Notes: a model not told the origin generated them from the sequence alone. A stretch of 64,000 nt of DNA from Pseudomonas fuscovaginae SE-1 (GCF_000364705.1 NZ_AQOH01000204.1:25122-89121), one strand, 5' to 3'; numbered from the stretch's first letter, positions 9,220 through 18,674 are shown. A program made the numbers and translations.

Positions 9220-10710
9220 TTACAGATGCTGGCCGTGACGCGCCATGATGTGGCGCACCACGCTGTAGTCCTGCAGCGAATCGCTGGACAGATCCTTGCC
9301 GTAGCCGGAGCGCTTGAGGCCACCGTGGGGCATTTCGCTGACCAGCATGAAGTGGCTGTTGATCCAGGTGCAGCCGTATTGCAGGCGCGAGGCGACCTGC
9401 ATCGCCTTGTCCAGGTTCTGGGTCCAGACCGAGGAAGCCAGGGCGTATTCCGAATCGTTGGCCCAGTCCACCGCCTGGCTCAGCTCGTCGAAGCGGGTCA
9501 CCGTGACGACCGGGCCGAACACCTCGCGCTGGACGATCTCGTCGCTCTGCTTGCAGCCGGCGAGCAGGGTTGGCTGATAATAGAAGCCGGGACCGGAGTG
9601 CACCGCCGCACCGGTCACCCGTTCGATATGCGGCTGGCCGAGGGCGCGCTCGACGAAGCTGGCGACGCGGTCGCGCTGGCGGGTGCTGATCAGCGGGCCG
9701 ATCTCGTTGTCGGCATCGCGCTTGCCGGCAAAGCGCAGGCTGGCGACCGCCGCACCGAGTTCGGCGACCAGGCGGTCATGGATGCCGGCCTGGGCGTAGA
9801 TCCGGCAGGCGGCGGTGCAGTCCTGGCCGGCGTTGTAGTAGCCATAGCTGCGCACACCCTCGACCACCGCCTGGATATCGGCATCGTTGCAGACGATCAC
9901 CGGGGCCTTGCCGCCGAGTTCGAGGTGGGTGCGCTTGACGCTTTTCGCGGCGGCCTGGAGGATCTTTTGCCCGGTGACGATATCGCCGGTCAGCGACACC
10001 ATGCGCACCTTGGGGTGGCTGACCAGGTGGCTGCCGACACCTTCGCCGCCGCCGCAGACGATATTGATCACGCCGGCCGGCAGCAGTTCGGCCAGGGTGG
10101 GTGCCAGGGCCAGGATCGACAGTGGGGTGTGCTCGGACGGCTTGAACACCAGCGTGTTGCCGGCGGCCAGGGCCGGGGCGATTTTCCAGGCGGCCATCAT
10201 GATCGGGTAATTCCACGGCGCGATGGAGGCGACCACGCCGATCGGGTCGCGGCGGACCATGCTGGTGTAGCCCGGCAGGTATTCGCCGGACAGTTGCCCG
10301 GTCTGGCAGCGCACCGCGCCGGCGAAGAAGCGGAACACATCGACCGTCGCGCTCAGGTCGTCCTGGCGTGCCAGGTGCAGCGGCTTGCCGCAATTCAGCG
10401 ATTCTAGGCGGGCCAGCAGGTCGGCATTCTTCTCCACCGCGTCGGCGATCGCCAGGAGAATGTTCGAACGTTGTTGCGGGGTGGTTCGCGACCATTCGGC
10501 GAACGCCCGGTGGGCGGCGAGGATCGCGCTTTCGACCTGTTCGCTGCTGGCCTCGGCGATCTGCGTGATGACCTCGCCCGTGGCCGGGTTGAGGATCGGT
10601 TCGACGAAACCTTGGCCTGCAACGAGTTCACCGTCGATCAACAACGAGGTGAACAACGGGGTCGGGTGCGCGCCAGCCATTTTGCGAGTTCTCTTTTCTT
10701 GTGTGGCCAT
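9220..10710 (-). CDS. Second PatD-like aminobutyraldehyde dehydrogenase
   Basis: A 496-residue aldehyde dehydrogenase clearly paralogous to the one at 3409-4833: it shares [38 protein letters not shown] and [16 protein letters not shown], with the catalytic Cys at residue 298. Relative to patD it has about 20 extra N-terminal residues. AAGGGA 7 bases before the ATG supports the 10710 start; an ATG at codon 11 is an alternative. It is the first structural gene of the importer cluster. It probably oxidises an omega-amino aldehyde such as aminobutyraldehyde or aminopropionaldehyde; the substrate split between the two copies is unknown. A LysR gene lies directly upstream. Confidence 0.85.
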   Translation of the reverse strand: MATQEKRTRKMAGAHPTPLFTSLLIDGELVAGQGFVEPILNPATGEVITQIAEASSEQVESAILAAHRAFAEWSRTTPQQRSNILLAIADAVEKNADLLARLESLNCGKPLHLARQDDLSATVDVFRFFAGAVRCQTGQLSGEYLPGYTSMVRRDPIGVVASIAPWNYPIMMAAWKIAPALAAGNTLVFKPSEHTPLSILALAPTLAELLPAGVINIVCGGGEGVGSHLVSHPKVRMVSLTGDIVTGQKILQAAAKSVKRTHLELGGKAPVIVCNDADIQAVVEGVRSYGYYNAGQDCTAACRIYAQAGIHDRLVAELGAAVASLRFAGKRDADNEIGPLISTRQRDRVASFVERALGQPHIERVTGAAVHSGPGFYYQPTLLAGCKQSDEIVQREVFGPVVTVTRFDELSQAVDWANDSEYALASSVWTQNLDKAMQVASRLQYGCTWINSHFMLVSEMPHGGLKRSGYGKDLSSDSLQDYSVVRHIMARHGQHL

Positions 10711-10816
10711 GAAGCTTCCCTTGCAACTGGAGTCCGGCCTTTTTCTAGATGGATGGAAAGAGACTAGTGGCCGGAGCAGAGGTCGACAAATACTAAATAT
10801 TGAAAGCGGCGTTCGA

Positions 10817-11731
10817 TTAAATCGATGGCTTGCGTCCGCCGTGGGGTTGTTCGCGGGCCACGGTGAGGAACGGGTCGACCAGCGTCGGCCGGGCCGTACC
10901 GCGGCGCCAGGCCAGGCCGACGTCGAGGGTTTGGCTGAGGTCGGCGATCGGCCGGGCCTCGATGATGTCGCCTTCCAGCGACCAGGGCCGGTAGGTCATG
11001 TCCGGCTGGATCGACAGGCCGAGCCCGGCCGCCACCAGGCTGCGCACCGCCTCGGTGGAGGCCGTGCGCAGGCTGGTGCGTGGTTGCAGGCCGGCGCCGC
11101 GCCACATGCGCTGGGCGTTGCGGTCCATCTCGTCGACGTTGAGCTGGATCAGTGGCTCACGGGCCACGTCGGCGAGGTTGATGCTGTCGTGCTCCAGCAG
11201 CGGGTGCTGGGCCGGCAGCCACAGGCGATGCGGCGAGTGGGTCAGGACTTCGGTCTGCAGGGCGTGGCGGTCTTCGAGGTTGGAGAGGATCAGCACGCCG
11301 ACGTCGATCTCGCCGCTGACCAGCAGGTGCTCGATGTACGGCCGCTCGTCCTCGGTCACGCGGATCTCCACGTTGGGGTAGGCGCGCTGGAAGCGGGTGA
11401 GCAGGTCGGCCAGGTAGTAGCCGGCCACCAGGCTGGTCACGCCGACCGTCAATTGCCCGCTGACCTGGTCGGTGCTCTGTTGCAGGCTGCGCTTGGCGTT
11501 GTCGACGGTGGCCAGGATCAGGTGCGCCTGGCGCAGGAACTGGTGGCCCTGGTGGGTCAGGGTCATGCCCTTGGCGTGGCGGTTGAACAGGCTGACGCCG
11601 ATTTCCTGTTCCAGTTGCTGGATCGCCAGGGTCAGGGTCGACTGGGAAATGAACACCGCCTGGGCGGCGGCCGAGATCGAGCCGGTTTCGGCCACGGCGA
11701 TGAAGTGGCGGATCTGACGCAGGGTCATCAT
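10817..11731 (-). CDS. LysR-family transcriptional regulator
   Basis: This 304-residue regulator has the N-terminal winged helix-turn-helix (TLRQIRHFIAVAETGSISAA followed by FISQSTLTLAIQQLE) and a periplasmic-binding-like effector domain from about residue 90. It is encoded on the same strand just upstream of the dehydrogenase-importer cluster with a gap of 106 bases, so it may control that cluster, although most LysR genes are divergent from their targets. The AT-rich gap contains AAATACTAAATATT, an imperfect inverted repeat of the T-N11-A kind that LysR proteins can bind. The effector is unknown; a polyamine-derived compound is a guess from context. Confidence 0.88.
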   Translation of the reverse strand: MMTLRQIRHFIAVAETGSISAAAQAVFISQSTLTLAIQQLEQEIGVSLFNRHAKGMTLTHQGHQFLRQAHLILATVDNAKRSLQQSTDQVSGQLTVGVTSLVAGYYLADLLTRFQRAYPNVEIRVTEDERPYIEHLLVSGEIDVGVLILSNLEDRHALQTEVLTHSPHRLWLPAQHPLLEHDSINLADVAREPLIQLNVDEMDRNAQRMWRGAGLQPRTSLRTASTEAVRSLVAAGLGLSIQPDMTYRPWSLEGDIIEARPIADLSQTLDVGLAWRRGTARPTLVDPFLTVAREQPHGGRKPSI

Positions 11732-11928
11732 GGGGGCGTTACCCTTGCCGGTTTTCGGTGAGTTGTTTTTATGGAGATGGGCCAGTGTATATCTTTTTAA
11801 TCGAATGCCTGGTCAGCAAGTCAGGGTTCGCGCAAAGGGACGTGCAACATCTGGAAGCACACTGGTCAACCGCTGTCTGAAAGCTCGTTTTACTCTGTAG
11901 GCCTATTCGTCGTTTGCGGAGCGTGTCG

Positions 11929-12657
11929 ATGAACACTCGCGGATTGCTCGATCAGTTGCTCAAGTCCGGCCAGGAACTGTTGCAGAGTCAGGGGCGCGGC
12001 AAGCCGGACAATGCCTCGGACAAGGGCGCGCTGGGAAGCCTGCTTGGCGGCAAGGGCGGTTCGGCGGGGCTGGGCAGTCTGCTTTCCGGGGCCGGTGGTG
12101 GCGCATTGGCGGCCGGCGCCATGGGGCTGCTACTGGGCAGCAAGAAGGCGCGCAAGGTCGGTGGCACGGTATTGACCTACGGCGGGCTGGCGGCGCTGGG
12201 GGTCCTGGCCTACAAGGCCTATGGCAACTGGCAGGCCCAGCAGGCCAACGCGTCCCCGGCGCAGCCGCAGACTCTCGATCGCCTGCCGGCGGCGCAGGTG
12301 GAACAGCACAGCCAGGCGATTCTCCAGGCGCTGGTGGCGGCGGCCAAGGCCGATGGGCATGTCGACGCGCGGGAGCGGGAGTTGATCGAGGGCGAGTTCG
12401 TCAAGCTGGGCAGCGATCGCGAGTTGCAGCAGTGGCTGCATGCCGAGCTGAACAAGCCGCTGGACCCGGCGCAGGTCGCCCGGGCGGCGGGCACCCCGGA
12501 GATGGCCGCGGAAATGTACATCGCCAGCCTGCTGATGGTGGATGAAGAGAACTTCATGGAAAAGGCCTATCTGGACGAACTGGCGCGCCAGTTGCGGCTG
12601 GAACCGGGTCTGCGCCAGGAACTGGAGCGGCAGGTCCGCCAGGCCGCCGCGCAGTGA
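11929..12657 (+). CDS. DUF533 (TerB-like) protein
   Basis: The 242-residue protein starts at ATG 11929, with GGAG upstream. It begins with a Gly/Ser-rich low-complexity stretch (GSLLGGKGGSAGLGSLLSGA) and a glycine-rich hydrophobic segment followed by KKARKVGG. The C-terminal half is an alpha-helical TerB/DjlA-like domain (ILQALVAAAKADGHVDARER, with acidic residues that in the fold can bind metal). This matches the DUF533 family (E. coli YebE), usually inner-membrane associated and of unknown role. It converges with the diguanylate cyclase gene with only nine bases between stops. Confidence 0.8.
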   Translation: MNTRGLLDQLLKSGQELLQSQGRGKPDNASDKGALGSLLGGKGGSAGLGSLLSGAGGGALAAGAMGLLLGSKKARKVGGTVLTYGGLAALGVLAYKAYGNWQAQQANASPAQPQTLDRLPAAQVEQHSQAILQALVAAAKADGHVDARERELIEGEFVKLGSDRELQQWLHAELNKPLDPAQVARAAGTPEMAAEMYIASLLMVDEENFMEKAYLDELARQLRLEPGLRQELERQVRQAAAQ

Positions 12658-12666
12658 CAGGGCGTC

Positions 12667-14328
12667 TCACTGGAAATCGGGCAGCACATCCTCCGCCTGG
12701 TGGAAATGCGCCTGGCCCTTGCCAGCGTGCTTGGCCCGGTAGAGGGCCTTGTCCGCCAGCCCCAGCACATCACTGAGGTCGGGATCGTCGAGTGGCCAGA
12801 CCGCGCCGCCGATGCTGCAGCCGATCCGTGCCGGAACCTGGTGCAGCATGATCGAATGCGACAGGCTGGCGAGTATCCGGTTGGCGATGGTCCGGGCCTG
12901 AATCAGGGCGTCGCTGCGCGGTACCTGCAGCACCATGAGGAACTCGTCACCACCGAGCCGCGCGACCATGTCGCCTTCGCGTAGGCAGGTACGCAGCCGG
13001 CCGGCTACCTCTTTCAGCAATTCATCGCCGCCAGCGTGACCGAACTGATCGTTGATCGGCTTGAATCCATCCAGGTCCAGATACAGCAGTGCCAGGCAAT
13101 TGTTCTGCGACTGGCTGCGCTCTTGCGCCCGTGGCAGGTATTTCTCCAGTGCCGCCCGGTTGGGCAGGCCGGTCAGTGCATCGTGGTGCGCCAGACTTTC
13201 CATGACCCCGAGGGCGGTCTGGTGGTTGCTCAGGCTGTGCACCAGGTGACGGATCGACTGGCTCAACTGGGCGATTTCCCGTGTGCCCTTGAGTTGCGGA
13301 ATCTCCATCGTTTCACCGAGGCTCAGGCGATCGGCGGCATTGGCGATGACGTTCAGCGGCCGGGTGAACCAGGTTGCCAGTAGCCAGCCGATCACGGCGA
13401 CGATCAATGCGAGGGCAACGCCCCAGACCAGAATGTCGCGCTGCAGCGCCTTGGACGGGGCGTACGCTTCGTCCAGGGTCTGGCGGGTGATCACGGTCCA
13501 GCCCAGGCCGGCATAGGCTTCATGGCCGCGACTGGACGCCAGTCCGGTCAGATACTCCTGGCCGTCCGGCCAGCGTTGGACCGCCCAGCGCGGTGGCGTA
13601 TTCGGACTGTCGAGCAGCGGCAGGTGCAACGGTTGGCCGATGTCTTCGCGGGGGCCGAGCAGTATCCGATGATCGGCGGCCACGACAAAGAACTCGATCT
13701 TGCGCCTTGCCTGCAATGGCCTCTTCAACGACTGGCGCAGGTTTTCGGCCCAGCTCCAGGAGAGGTGCGCGGCCAGTACCCCGACTTTTTTCCGGGCCTC
13801 GCCGCTGGCGCCATTGAACACCGGCAGGCTGATGTCGACGAATTTCAGGGGTTCGCCGCTGGGGTTGGGCAACAGTCTGGAGAGCAACAGTGCCTCGTGC
13901 ACATCACCGATGAACATGCCCTCGAGGCCCTGGCTGAACACCGGGCGTTGCCTGATGCTGGTGCCTTGCAGGATACCTCCGGTCGATACCCGTACCCGAC
14001 CCTCGGTATCGGTGAGGCCGAGCCAGGCGAGGTCGGAGAATTCGCCCTGCAACTGATCGAGCAACTGACGGATCTGTTCCAGGTCGGTGGCCTGCTGCAG
14101 GATCTTCAGGCGGCTGATGACACTCAGCAGATGCAGGCGGTTGGCAATGGCCCGGTCCAGGCGGTCGGACATCTGGTAGGCGGCTTCCGCCAGGTCCTGG
14201 CCGATCTCGCTGCGCATCCGCACACTGGAATCATGCCCGATGAACGAGCCCAGCAACCAGCTCAGCACACTCACCAACAGGGCGATGGCAAGTGCGAGGC
14301 GGCTACGCAGGCTGGGCAGTACGGGCAT
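12667..14328 (-). CDS. Membrane diguanylate cyclase with sensory and HAMP domains
   Basis: The 553-residue protein has an N-terminal membrane segment (LALAIALLVSVLSWLLGSFI), a periplasmic sensing region to about residue 285 of the dCache kind, a second membrane segment (WGVALALIVAVIGWLLATWF), a HAMP linker and a C-terminal GGDEF domain. The catalytic motif GGDEF is intact at residues 459-463. REGD (450-453), five residues before it, matches the RxxD product-inhibition site. It should make c-di-GMP from two GTP in response to an extracytoplasmic signal. It is transcribed away from wspA, so it is not part of that operon, but both feed the same second messenger. The ligand is unknown. Confidence 0.88.
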   Translation of the reverse strand: MPVLPSLRSRLALAIALLVSVLSWLLGSFIGHDSSVRMRSEIGQDLAEAAYQMSDRLDRAIANRLHLLSVISRLKILQQATDLEQIRQLLDQLQGEFSDLAWLGLTDTEGRVRVSTGGILQGTSIRQRPVFSQGLEGMFIGDVHEALLLSRLLPNPSGEPLKFVDISLPVFNGASGEARKKVGVLAAHLSWSWAENLRQSLKRPLQARRKIEFFVVAADHRILLGPREDIGQPLHLPLLDSPNTPPRWAVQRWPDGQEYLTGLASSRGHEAYAGLGWTVITRQTLDEAYAPSKALQRDILVWGVALALIVAVIGWLLATWFTRPLNVIANAADRLSLGETMEIPQLKGTREIAQLSQSIRHLVHSLSNHQTALGVMESLAHHDALTGLPNRAALEKYLPRAQERSQSQNNCLALLYLDLDGFKPINDQFGHAGGDELLKEVAGRLRTCLREGDMVARLGGDEFLMVLQVPRSDALIQARTIANRILASLSHSIMLHQVPARIGCSIGGAVWPLDDPDLSDVLGLADKALYRAKHAGKGQAHFHQAEDVLPDFQ

Positions 14329-14564
14329 CAGGCAGTTCCCATGAACGGTGCGACTAATTGACGGAAGTCATGAACGGCAACACTGCGCTTTCAACCAGGC
14401 AGGGGGATTTTGTAGAGGGTGTCGGCAGGTAGCCGGCCAGGATTAGAAATCTCCTGTAAGTTATATTCCCTATATTTGTAATTCCGGTCATAGCCTGTGC
14501 ATAAATGATGGCACACCCTCGGCTATACTGCCCTCCATTTGAAAATGCTTCCCGAGGACTGATT

Positions 14565-16187
14565 GTGAAGAACTGGACTCTGCGTCAACGGATACTCGCG
14601 AGTTTTGCCGTCATCATCGCGATCATGTTGTTGATGGTCGTTGCCGCGTATTCCCGGTTGTTGTCGATCGAGTCCAGCGAGGAAAGTGTGCGCAGTGACG
14701 CGATTCCCGGTGTCTACTACAGCACCATGATCCGCAGTTCCTGGGTCGAGAGCTACGTGCTGACCCAGCAACTGCTCGGCTTCAACGGCGACGGAGTGAT
14801 CAGCGTCGCCGACCAGGAACAATACAAGACCTTCGCCAGTCGCCTGCTCGAACAGATCGACAATTACCAGAAGACCATCTTCGATGGCGAAGACCGGGCG
14901 CGTTTCGAGCTGTTCAAGCGCGAGCACGAGGCCTATACCAAGGCCCTGGCCAATGTGCTCGACCTCTACCAGCGCAAGCAGAACGATGAAGCGATCCGCC
15001 AGTTCAAGCAACAGTTGACGCCGGCCTGGATGAATGGGCGCAAGGAACTCAACGACATCATCCTGCAGAACAAGGACGTTGCCGACAATGCCACCGATGC
15101 CATCAACTCCGCAGTGTCGTCGGCGAAGATCAGCATGGTCATTTCCCTGTTGCTCGCGGTGCTTGCCGCGGGTCTGTGCGGCTGGTTGCTGATGCGCGCC
15201 ATCACTTCACCGATGCAGCGTATCGTCGAGATCCTCGAGATCATGCGTACCGGCGACATGAGCAACCGCCTGAACCTGGAACGCAAGGACGAGTTCGGTT
15301 CGGTGGAGACCGGTTTCAACGACATGATGACCGAACTGACCGCCCTGGTGTCCCAGGCGCAGCGCTCGGCGGTGCAGGTGACCACTTCGGTCACCGAGAT
15401 TGCCGCCACCTCCAAGCAGCAGCAGGCCACGGCCACCGAGACCGCTGCCACCACCACCGAAATCGGTGCGACGTCGCGGGAAATCGCCGCGACCTCCCGT
15501 GATCTGGTGCGCACCATGACCGAAGTGTCGTCCGCCGCCGACCAGGCTTCGGTGCTCGCCGGCTCCGGCCAGCAGGGCCTGGCCCGGATGGAGGACACCA
15601 TGCATTCGGTGATGGGGGCCGCCGAACTGGTGAACTCCAAGCTGGCGATCCTCAACGAGAAGGCCGGCAACATCAACCAGGTGGTGGTGACCATCGTCAA
15701 GGTCGCCGACCAGACCAACCTGCTCTCGCTCAACGCCGCCATCGAGGCGGAGAAAGCCGGGGAGTATGGCCGCGGTTTCGCCGTGGTCGCCACCGAGGTG
15801 CGGCGTCTGGCCGACCAGACCGCCGTGGCCACCTATGACATCGAGCAGATGGTGCGCGAGATCCAGTCGGCGGTATCCGCCGGTGTCATGGGCATGGACA
15901 AGTTTTCCGAGGAGGTGCGCCGCGGCATGTTCGAAGTGCAGCAGGTCGGCGAGCAACTGTCGCAGATCATCCACCAGGTGCAGGCCCTGGCGCCGCGGGT
16001 GCTGATGGTCAATGAGGGCATGCAGGCCCAGGCCACCGGCGCCGAGCAGATCAATCTCGCGCTGGTGCAGTTGGGCGATGCCAGCAGCCAGACCGTCGAG
16101 TCGCTGCGCCAGGCCAGTTTTGCCATTGACGAGCTGAGTCAGGTCGCGGTCGGCCTGCGCAGCGGCGTCTCGCGTTTCAAAGTCTGA
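14565..16187 (+). CDS. wspA: WspA, methyl-accepting chemoreceptor of the Wsp system
   Basis: The surface-sensing receptor of the Wsp pathway, 540 residues. Two membrane helices (residues about 11-31 and 187-208) bracket a helical periplasmic domain; a HAMP linker and the methyl-accepting signalling hairpin follow, with the conserved tip DQTNLLSLNAAIEAEKAGEY. The start is a GTG at 14565 with GAGG upstream, giving MKNWTLRQRIL; an earlier in-frame ATG would add 20 non-conserved residues. It is the first of seven genes that end with the diguanylate cyclase WspR. In P. fluorescens and P. aeruginosa this system controls c-di-GMP, wrinkly colony form and biofilm; that role is transferred here by homology and identical gene order. 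Confidence 0.95.
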   Translation: MKNWTLRQRILASFAVIIAIMLLMVVAAYSRLLSIESSEESVRSDAIPGVYYSTMIRSSWVESYVLTQQLLGFNGDGVISVADQEQYKTFASRLLEQIDNYQKTIFDGEDRARFELFKREHEAYTKALANVLDLYQRKQNDEAIRQFKQQLTPAWMNGRKELNDIILQNKDVADNATDAINSAVSSAKISMVISLLLAVLAAGLCGWLLMRAITSPMQRIVEILEIMRTGDMSNRLNLERKDEFGSVETGFNDMMTELTALVSQAQRSAVQVTTSVTEIAATSKQQQATATETAATTTEIGATSREIAATSRDLVRTMTEVSSAADQASVLAGSGQQGLARMEDTMHSVMGAAELVNSKLAILNEKAGNINQVVVTIVKVADQTNLLSLNAAIEAEKAGEYGRGFAVVATEVRRLADQTAVATYDIEQMVREIQSAVSAGVMGMDKFSEEVRRGMFEVQQVGEQLSQIIHQVQALAPRVLMVNEGMQAQATGAEQINLALVQLGDASSQTVESLRQASFAIDELSQVAVGLRSGVSRFKV

Positions 16188-16702
16188 TGAGCGAACTGCT
16201 GGCCAAGCGCGTTGCCAGCGCGCCGTCCCGGGACAGCCTGTTCCTGGTCTTTCGCATCGGTGGCGAGCGCTACGCCTTGGGCGCCGTGGAGATCGCGGAA
16301 GTCCTGCCGCGCCGGCCACTCAAGGCCATCGCCCATGCGCCGGCGTGGGTCGCGGGCGTATTCGCCCATCGTGGCTCGATGGTGCCGGTGATCGACGTCA
16401 GTGCCATGACCTTCGGCCAGCCTGCCGTGGACCGCACCAGCACGCGGCTGGTGTTGGTGCGCTACCGGCCCGAGGCGGATGCCGCCAGTGCTTTGCTCGG
16501 ACTGATTCTCGAACAGGCCACCGATACCCTGCGTTGCAACCCGAACGATTTCCAGCCTTACGGCCTGGACAATCGCCAGGCGCCCTACCTGGGACCGGTA
16601 CGGGAGGACGGGCAGGGGCTGGTGCAACGTATCCGTGTCAACGACCTGCTCGGGCCAGAGGTGCGTGCGCTGCTGTTTCTCGAATCCGCCGAGGGCCTGT
16701 GA
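16187..16702 (+). CDS. wspB: WspB, CheW-like scaffold protein
   Basis: A 171-residue single-domain CheW homologue that couples receptor WspA to the kinase WspE. The CheW fold is seen from FLVFRIGGERYALGAVEIAEVLP through a central GVFAHRGSMVPVIDVS, the typical CheW segment. Its ATG overlaps the wspA stop (TGATG), implying translational coupling, and its own stop overlaps the wspC start the same way. A second CheW protein, WspD, lies two genes on, as in other Wsp clusters. Confidence 0.93.
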   Translation: MSELLAKRVASAPSRDSLFLVFRIGGERYALGAVEIAEVLPRRPLKAIAHAPAWVAGVFAHRGSMVPVIDVSAMTFGQPAVDRTSTRLVLVRYRPEADAASALLGLILEQATDTLRCNPNDFQPYGLDNRQAPYLGPVREDGQGLVQRIRVNDLLGPEVRALLFLESAEGL

Positions 16703-17994
16703 TGAGCGCCGACCAGCGATTCTTCGATTTTCTCAAGGAACGTATCGGCCTGGATGTCGCCTCGGTCGGGCCGCTGATCATCCAGCGCGCCGTTCGCCAG
16801 CGTTGCACTCAACTGCAGATGGAAACGTCCGAGCAGTACTGGGACAGGCTGCAGGCTTCCGTCGATGAGCAGCAGGCGCTGATCGAGGCGGTGATCGTTC
16901 CGGAAACCTGGTTTTTCCGCTATCCCGAATCCTTCGCGACACTGGCCCGGCTGGCGACCGAGCGCCAGGAGCAATTGCGTGGCATGCGTGCGCTGAAGAT
17001 CCTCAGCCTGCCATGCTCCACCGGCGAAGAGCCCTATTCGATCGCCATGGCCCTGCTGGATGCCGGGCTTGCGCCCCACCAGTTCAAGGTCGACGGGATC
17101 GATGTCAGCCCGGCGTCGGTCGAGCGCGCCAGGCGTGCGATCTATGGCCGGAACTCGTTTCGCGGCGAGGACATCGGTTTTCGCGAGCGACACTTCACGG
17201 CGCTCGACGAGGGCTACCAGGTCAGCGAAAGGGTTCGTGAGCAGGTGCGGTTGCGCGCGGGCAACCTGCTGGAGCCCGGGCTGCTGGCCGGCGAGGTCTA
17301 TGACTTCGTGTTCTGTCGCAACCTGCTGATCTATTTCGACCTGCCGACCCAGCAGCAGGTCTTCGAGATTCTCAAGCGCCTGACCCATGTCGACGGCGTG
17401 CTGTTCATCGGCCCGGCCGAGGGCAACCTGCTGGGCCGGATGGGCATGCGTTCGATCGGTGTGCCGCAGTCGTTCGCCTTTCGCCACCATGCGCCGGCCG
17501 AGCCCGAACCCGTGGTGGCTTTTGTGCCGCCAAGCATGCCGCCACCCTTGCCGGCCCGTACCCCGTCCGCCAAGGTTGCCACTCCACGGCCTGGTCTTCG
17601 GCCGGCACTGTCCACCGTGCCGCCGTCGGCGCCGCCTCCTGCCAGGCCCGCGGCGTCGGCGGGCGACGCCGCGGGCCTGCTGGCGCGGATTGCCGAACTG
17701 GCCAACGAAGGTCGTAGCGACGAGGCCCGTCAGGCCTGTGACAGTTTCCTGCGCCAGCATGAGCCGGTGGCCCAGGTGTTCTACTGGCAGGGCCTGCTGA
17801 GCGATGTGGCCGGCAATGCGCGGCAAGCCCAGGCTTTCTACCGCAAGGCGCTGTACCTCGACCCGCAGCACCCGGAGGCCCTGGCGCAACTGGCGGCGCT
17901 GCTGGCCGCCCAGGGCGACGTGGCCGGAGCCCGAAGATTGCAGGACCGCGCCGCCCGTAGCGGGCGTGTCGCTGACAGTGAGCGTAAACGATGA
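16702..17994 (+). CDS. wspC: WspC, CheR-type receptor methyltransferase with TPR tail
   Basis: The 430-residue enzyme transfers methyl groups from S-adenosylmethionine to glutamates of WspA, adjusting signalling. The N-terminal CheR helical domain is followed by ETWFFRYPESF, the SAM-binding LSLPCSTGEEPYSIAM, DGIDVSPASVERAR and DFVFCRNLLIYFD. A Pro/Ala-rich linker (residues about 265-320) leads to a C-terminal TPR-like segment (YWQGLLSDVAGNARQAQAFY). The ATG at 16702 overlaps the wspB stop. A longer open frame upstream is only read-through within wspB and should not be used as the start. Confidence 0.93.
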   Translation: MSADQRFFDFLKERIGLDVASVGPLIIQRAVRQRCTQLQMETSEQYWDRLQASVDEQQALIEAVIVPETWFFRYPESFATLARLATERQEQLRGMRALKILSLPCSTGEEPYSIAMALLDAGLAPHQFKVDGIDVSPASVERARRAIYGRNSFRGEDIGFRERHFTALDEGYQVSERVREQVRLRAGNLLEPGLLAGEVYDFVFCRNLLIYFDLPTQQQVFEILKRLTHVDGVLFIGPAEGNLLGRMGMRSIGVPQSFAFRHHAPAEPEPVVAFVPPSMPPPLPARTPSAKVATPRPGLRPALSTVPPSAPPPARPAASAGDAAGLLARIAELANEGRSDEARQACDSFLRQHEPVAQVFYWQGLLSDVAGNARQAQAFYRKALYLDPQHPEALAQLAALLAAQGDVAGARRLQDRAARSGRVADSERKR

Positions 17995-18674
17995 GCGGTG
18001 TGACAGCCTTGAACCTTATCCATGAAGACGCCGAGGCCATCGACGATTGCTGGAACCGTATCGGTATTCACGGTGACAAGTCCTGCCCGCTGCTGGCTGA
18101 GCATATCCATTGTCGCAATTGCGCCGTGTATTCCGCCGCCGCCACCCGCCTGCTGGATCGCTATGCCCTGCGACAGGAAAGTCGCGAGCAGGTTGCACAG
18201 CAGGAGGGCGAGGCGGTCGCCACCCGTTCCCTGCTGATGTTCCGTCTCGGCGAGGAGTGGCTGGGCCTGGCCACCCGCTGCCTGGTGGAGATCGCGCCGT
18301 TGTGCTCGATTCATTCGTTGCCGCACCAGCGCTCGCGGGCGCTGCTGGGCGTCGCCAATGTGCGCGGGGCGCTGGTGGCTTGCCTGTCGCTGGTGGAGCT
18401 TCTGGGACTGGATGCGACGGTCACGGCCGCGCCCGCTGGCCGGGTCATGCCGCGCATGCTGATCATTGCCGCCCCGGGCGGCCCGGTGGTGGTCCCGGTG
18501 GATGAGGTGGACGGTATCCATGCCATCGACCAGCGCCTGCTCGATGGTGCGTCCGCGGCAGGTCCCCAGGCCAGCGCCAAGTACACCCGCGGGGTTTTAC
18601 CCTTCAGGGGGCGCAGCCTGCGCTGGCTGGATGAAGAGCAACTGCTGTCTGCCGTGGCCCGGAGCCTGACATGA
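17991..18674 (+). CDS. wspD: WspD, CheW-like protein with N-terminal Cys/His cluster
   Basis: A 227-residue second CheW-type coupling protein. The C-terminal two thirds is the CheW domain (LLMFRLGEEWLGLATRCLVEIAP onward). The first 60 residues are different and contain CPLLAEHIHCRNCAVY, three Cys and two His in close spacing that could hold a metal ion; the same HCRNC block is, as far as I recall, shared by WspD homologues. The start overlaps wspC by four bases (ATGA) and the end overlaps wspE by four, so the genes are tightly coupled. Its distinct role beside WspB is to stabilise receptor-kinase clusters, by homology. Confidence 0.92.
   Translation: MSGVTALNLIHEDAEAIDDCWNRIGIHGDKSCPLLAEHIHCRNCAVYSAAATRLLDRYALRQESREQVAQQEGEAVATRSLLMFRLGEEWLGLATRCLVEIAPLCSIHSLPHQRSRALLGVANVRGALVACLSLVELLGLDATVTAAPAGRVMPRMLIIAAPGGPVVVPVDEVDGIHAIDQRLLDGASAAGPQASAKYTRGVLPFRGRSLRWLDEEQLLSAVARSLT

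Noticed and set aside
16345..16701. Upstream extension of wspC
   Set aside because: It reads wspB in the wrong frame; the ATG at 16702, overlapping the wspB stop, gives the CheR N-terminus.
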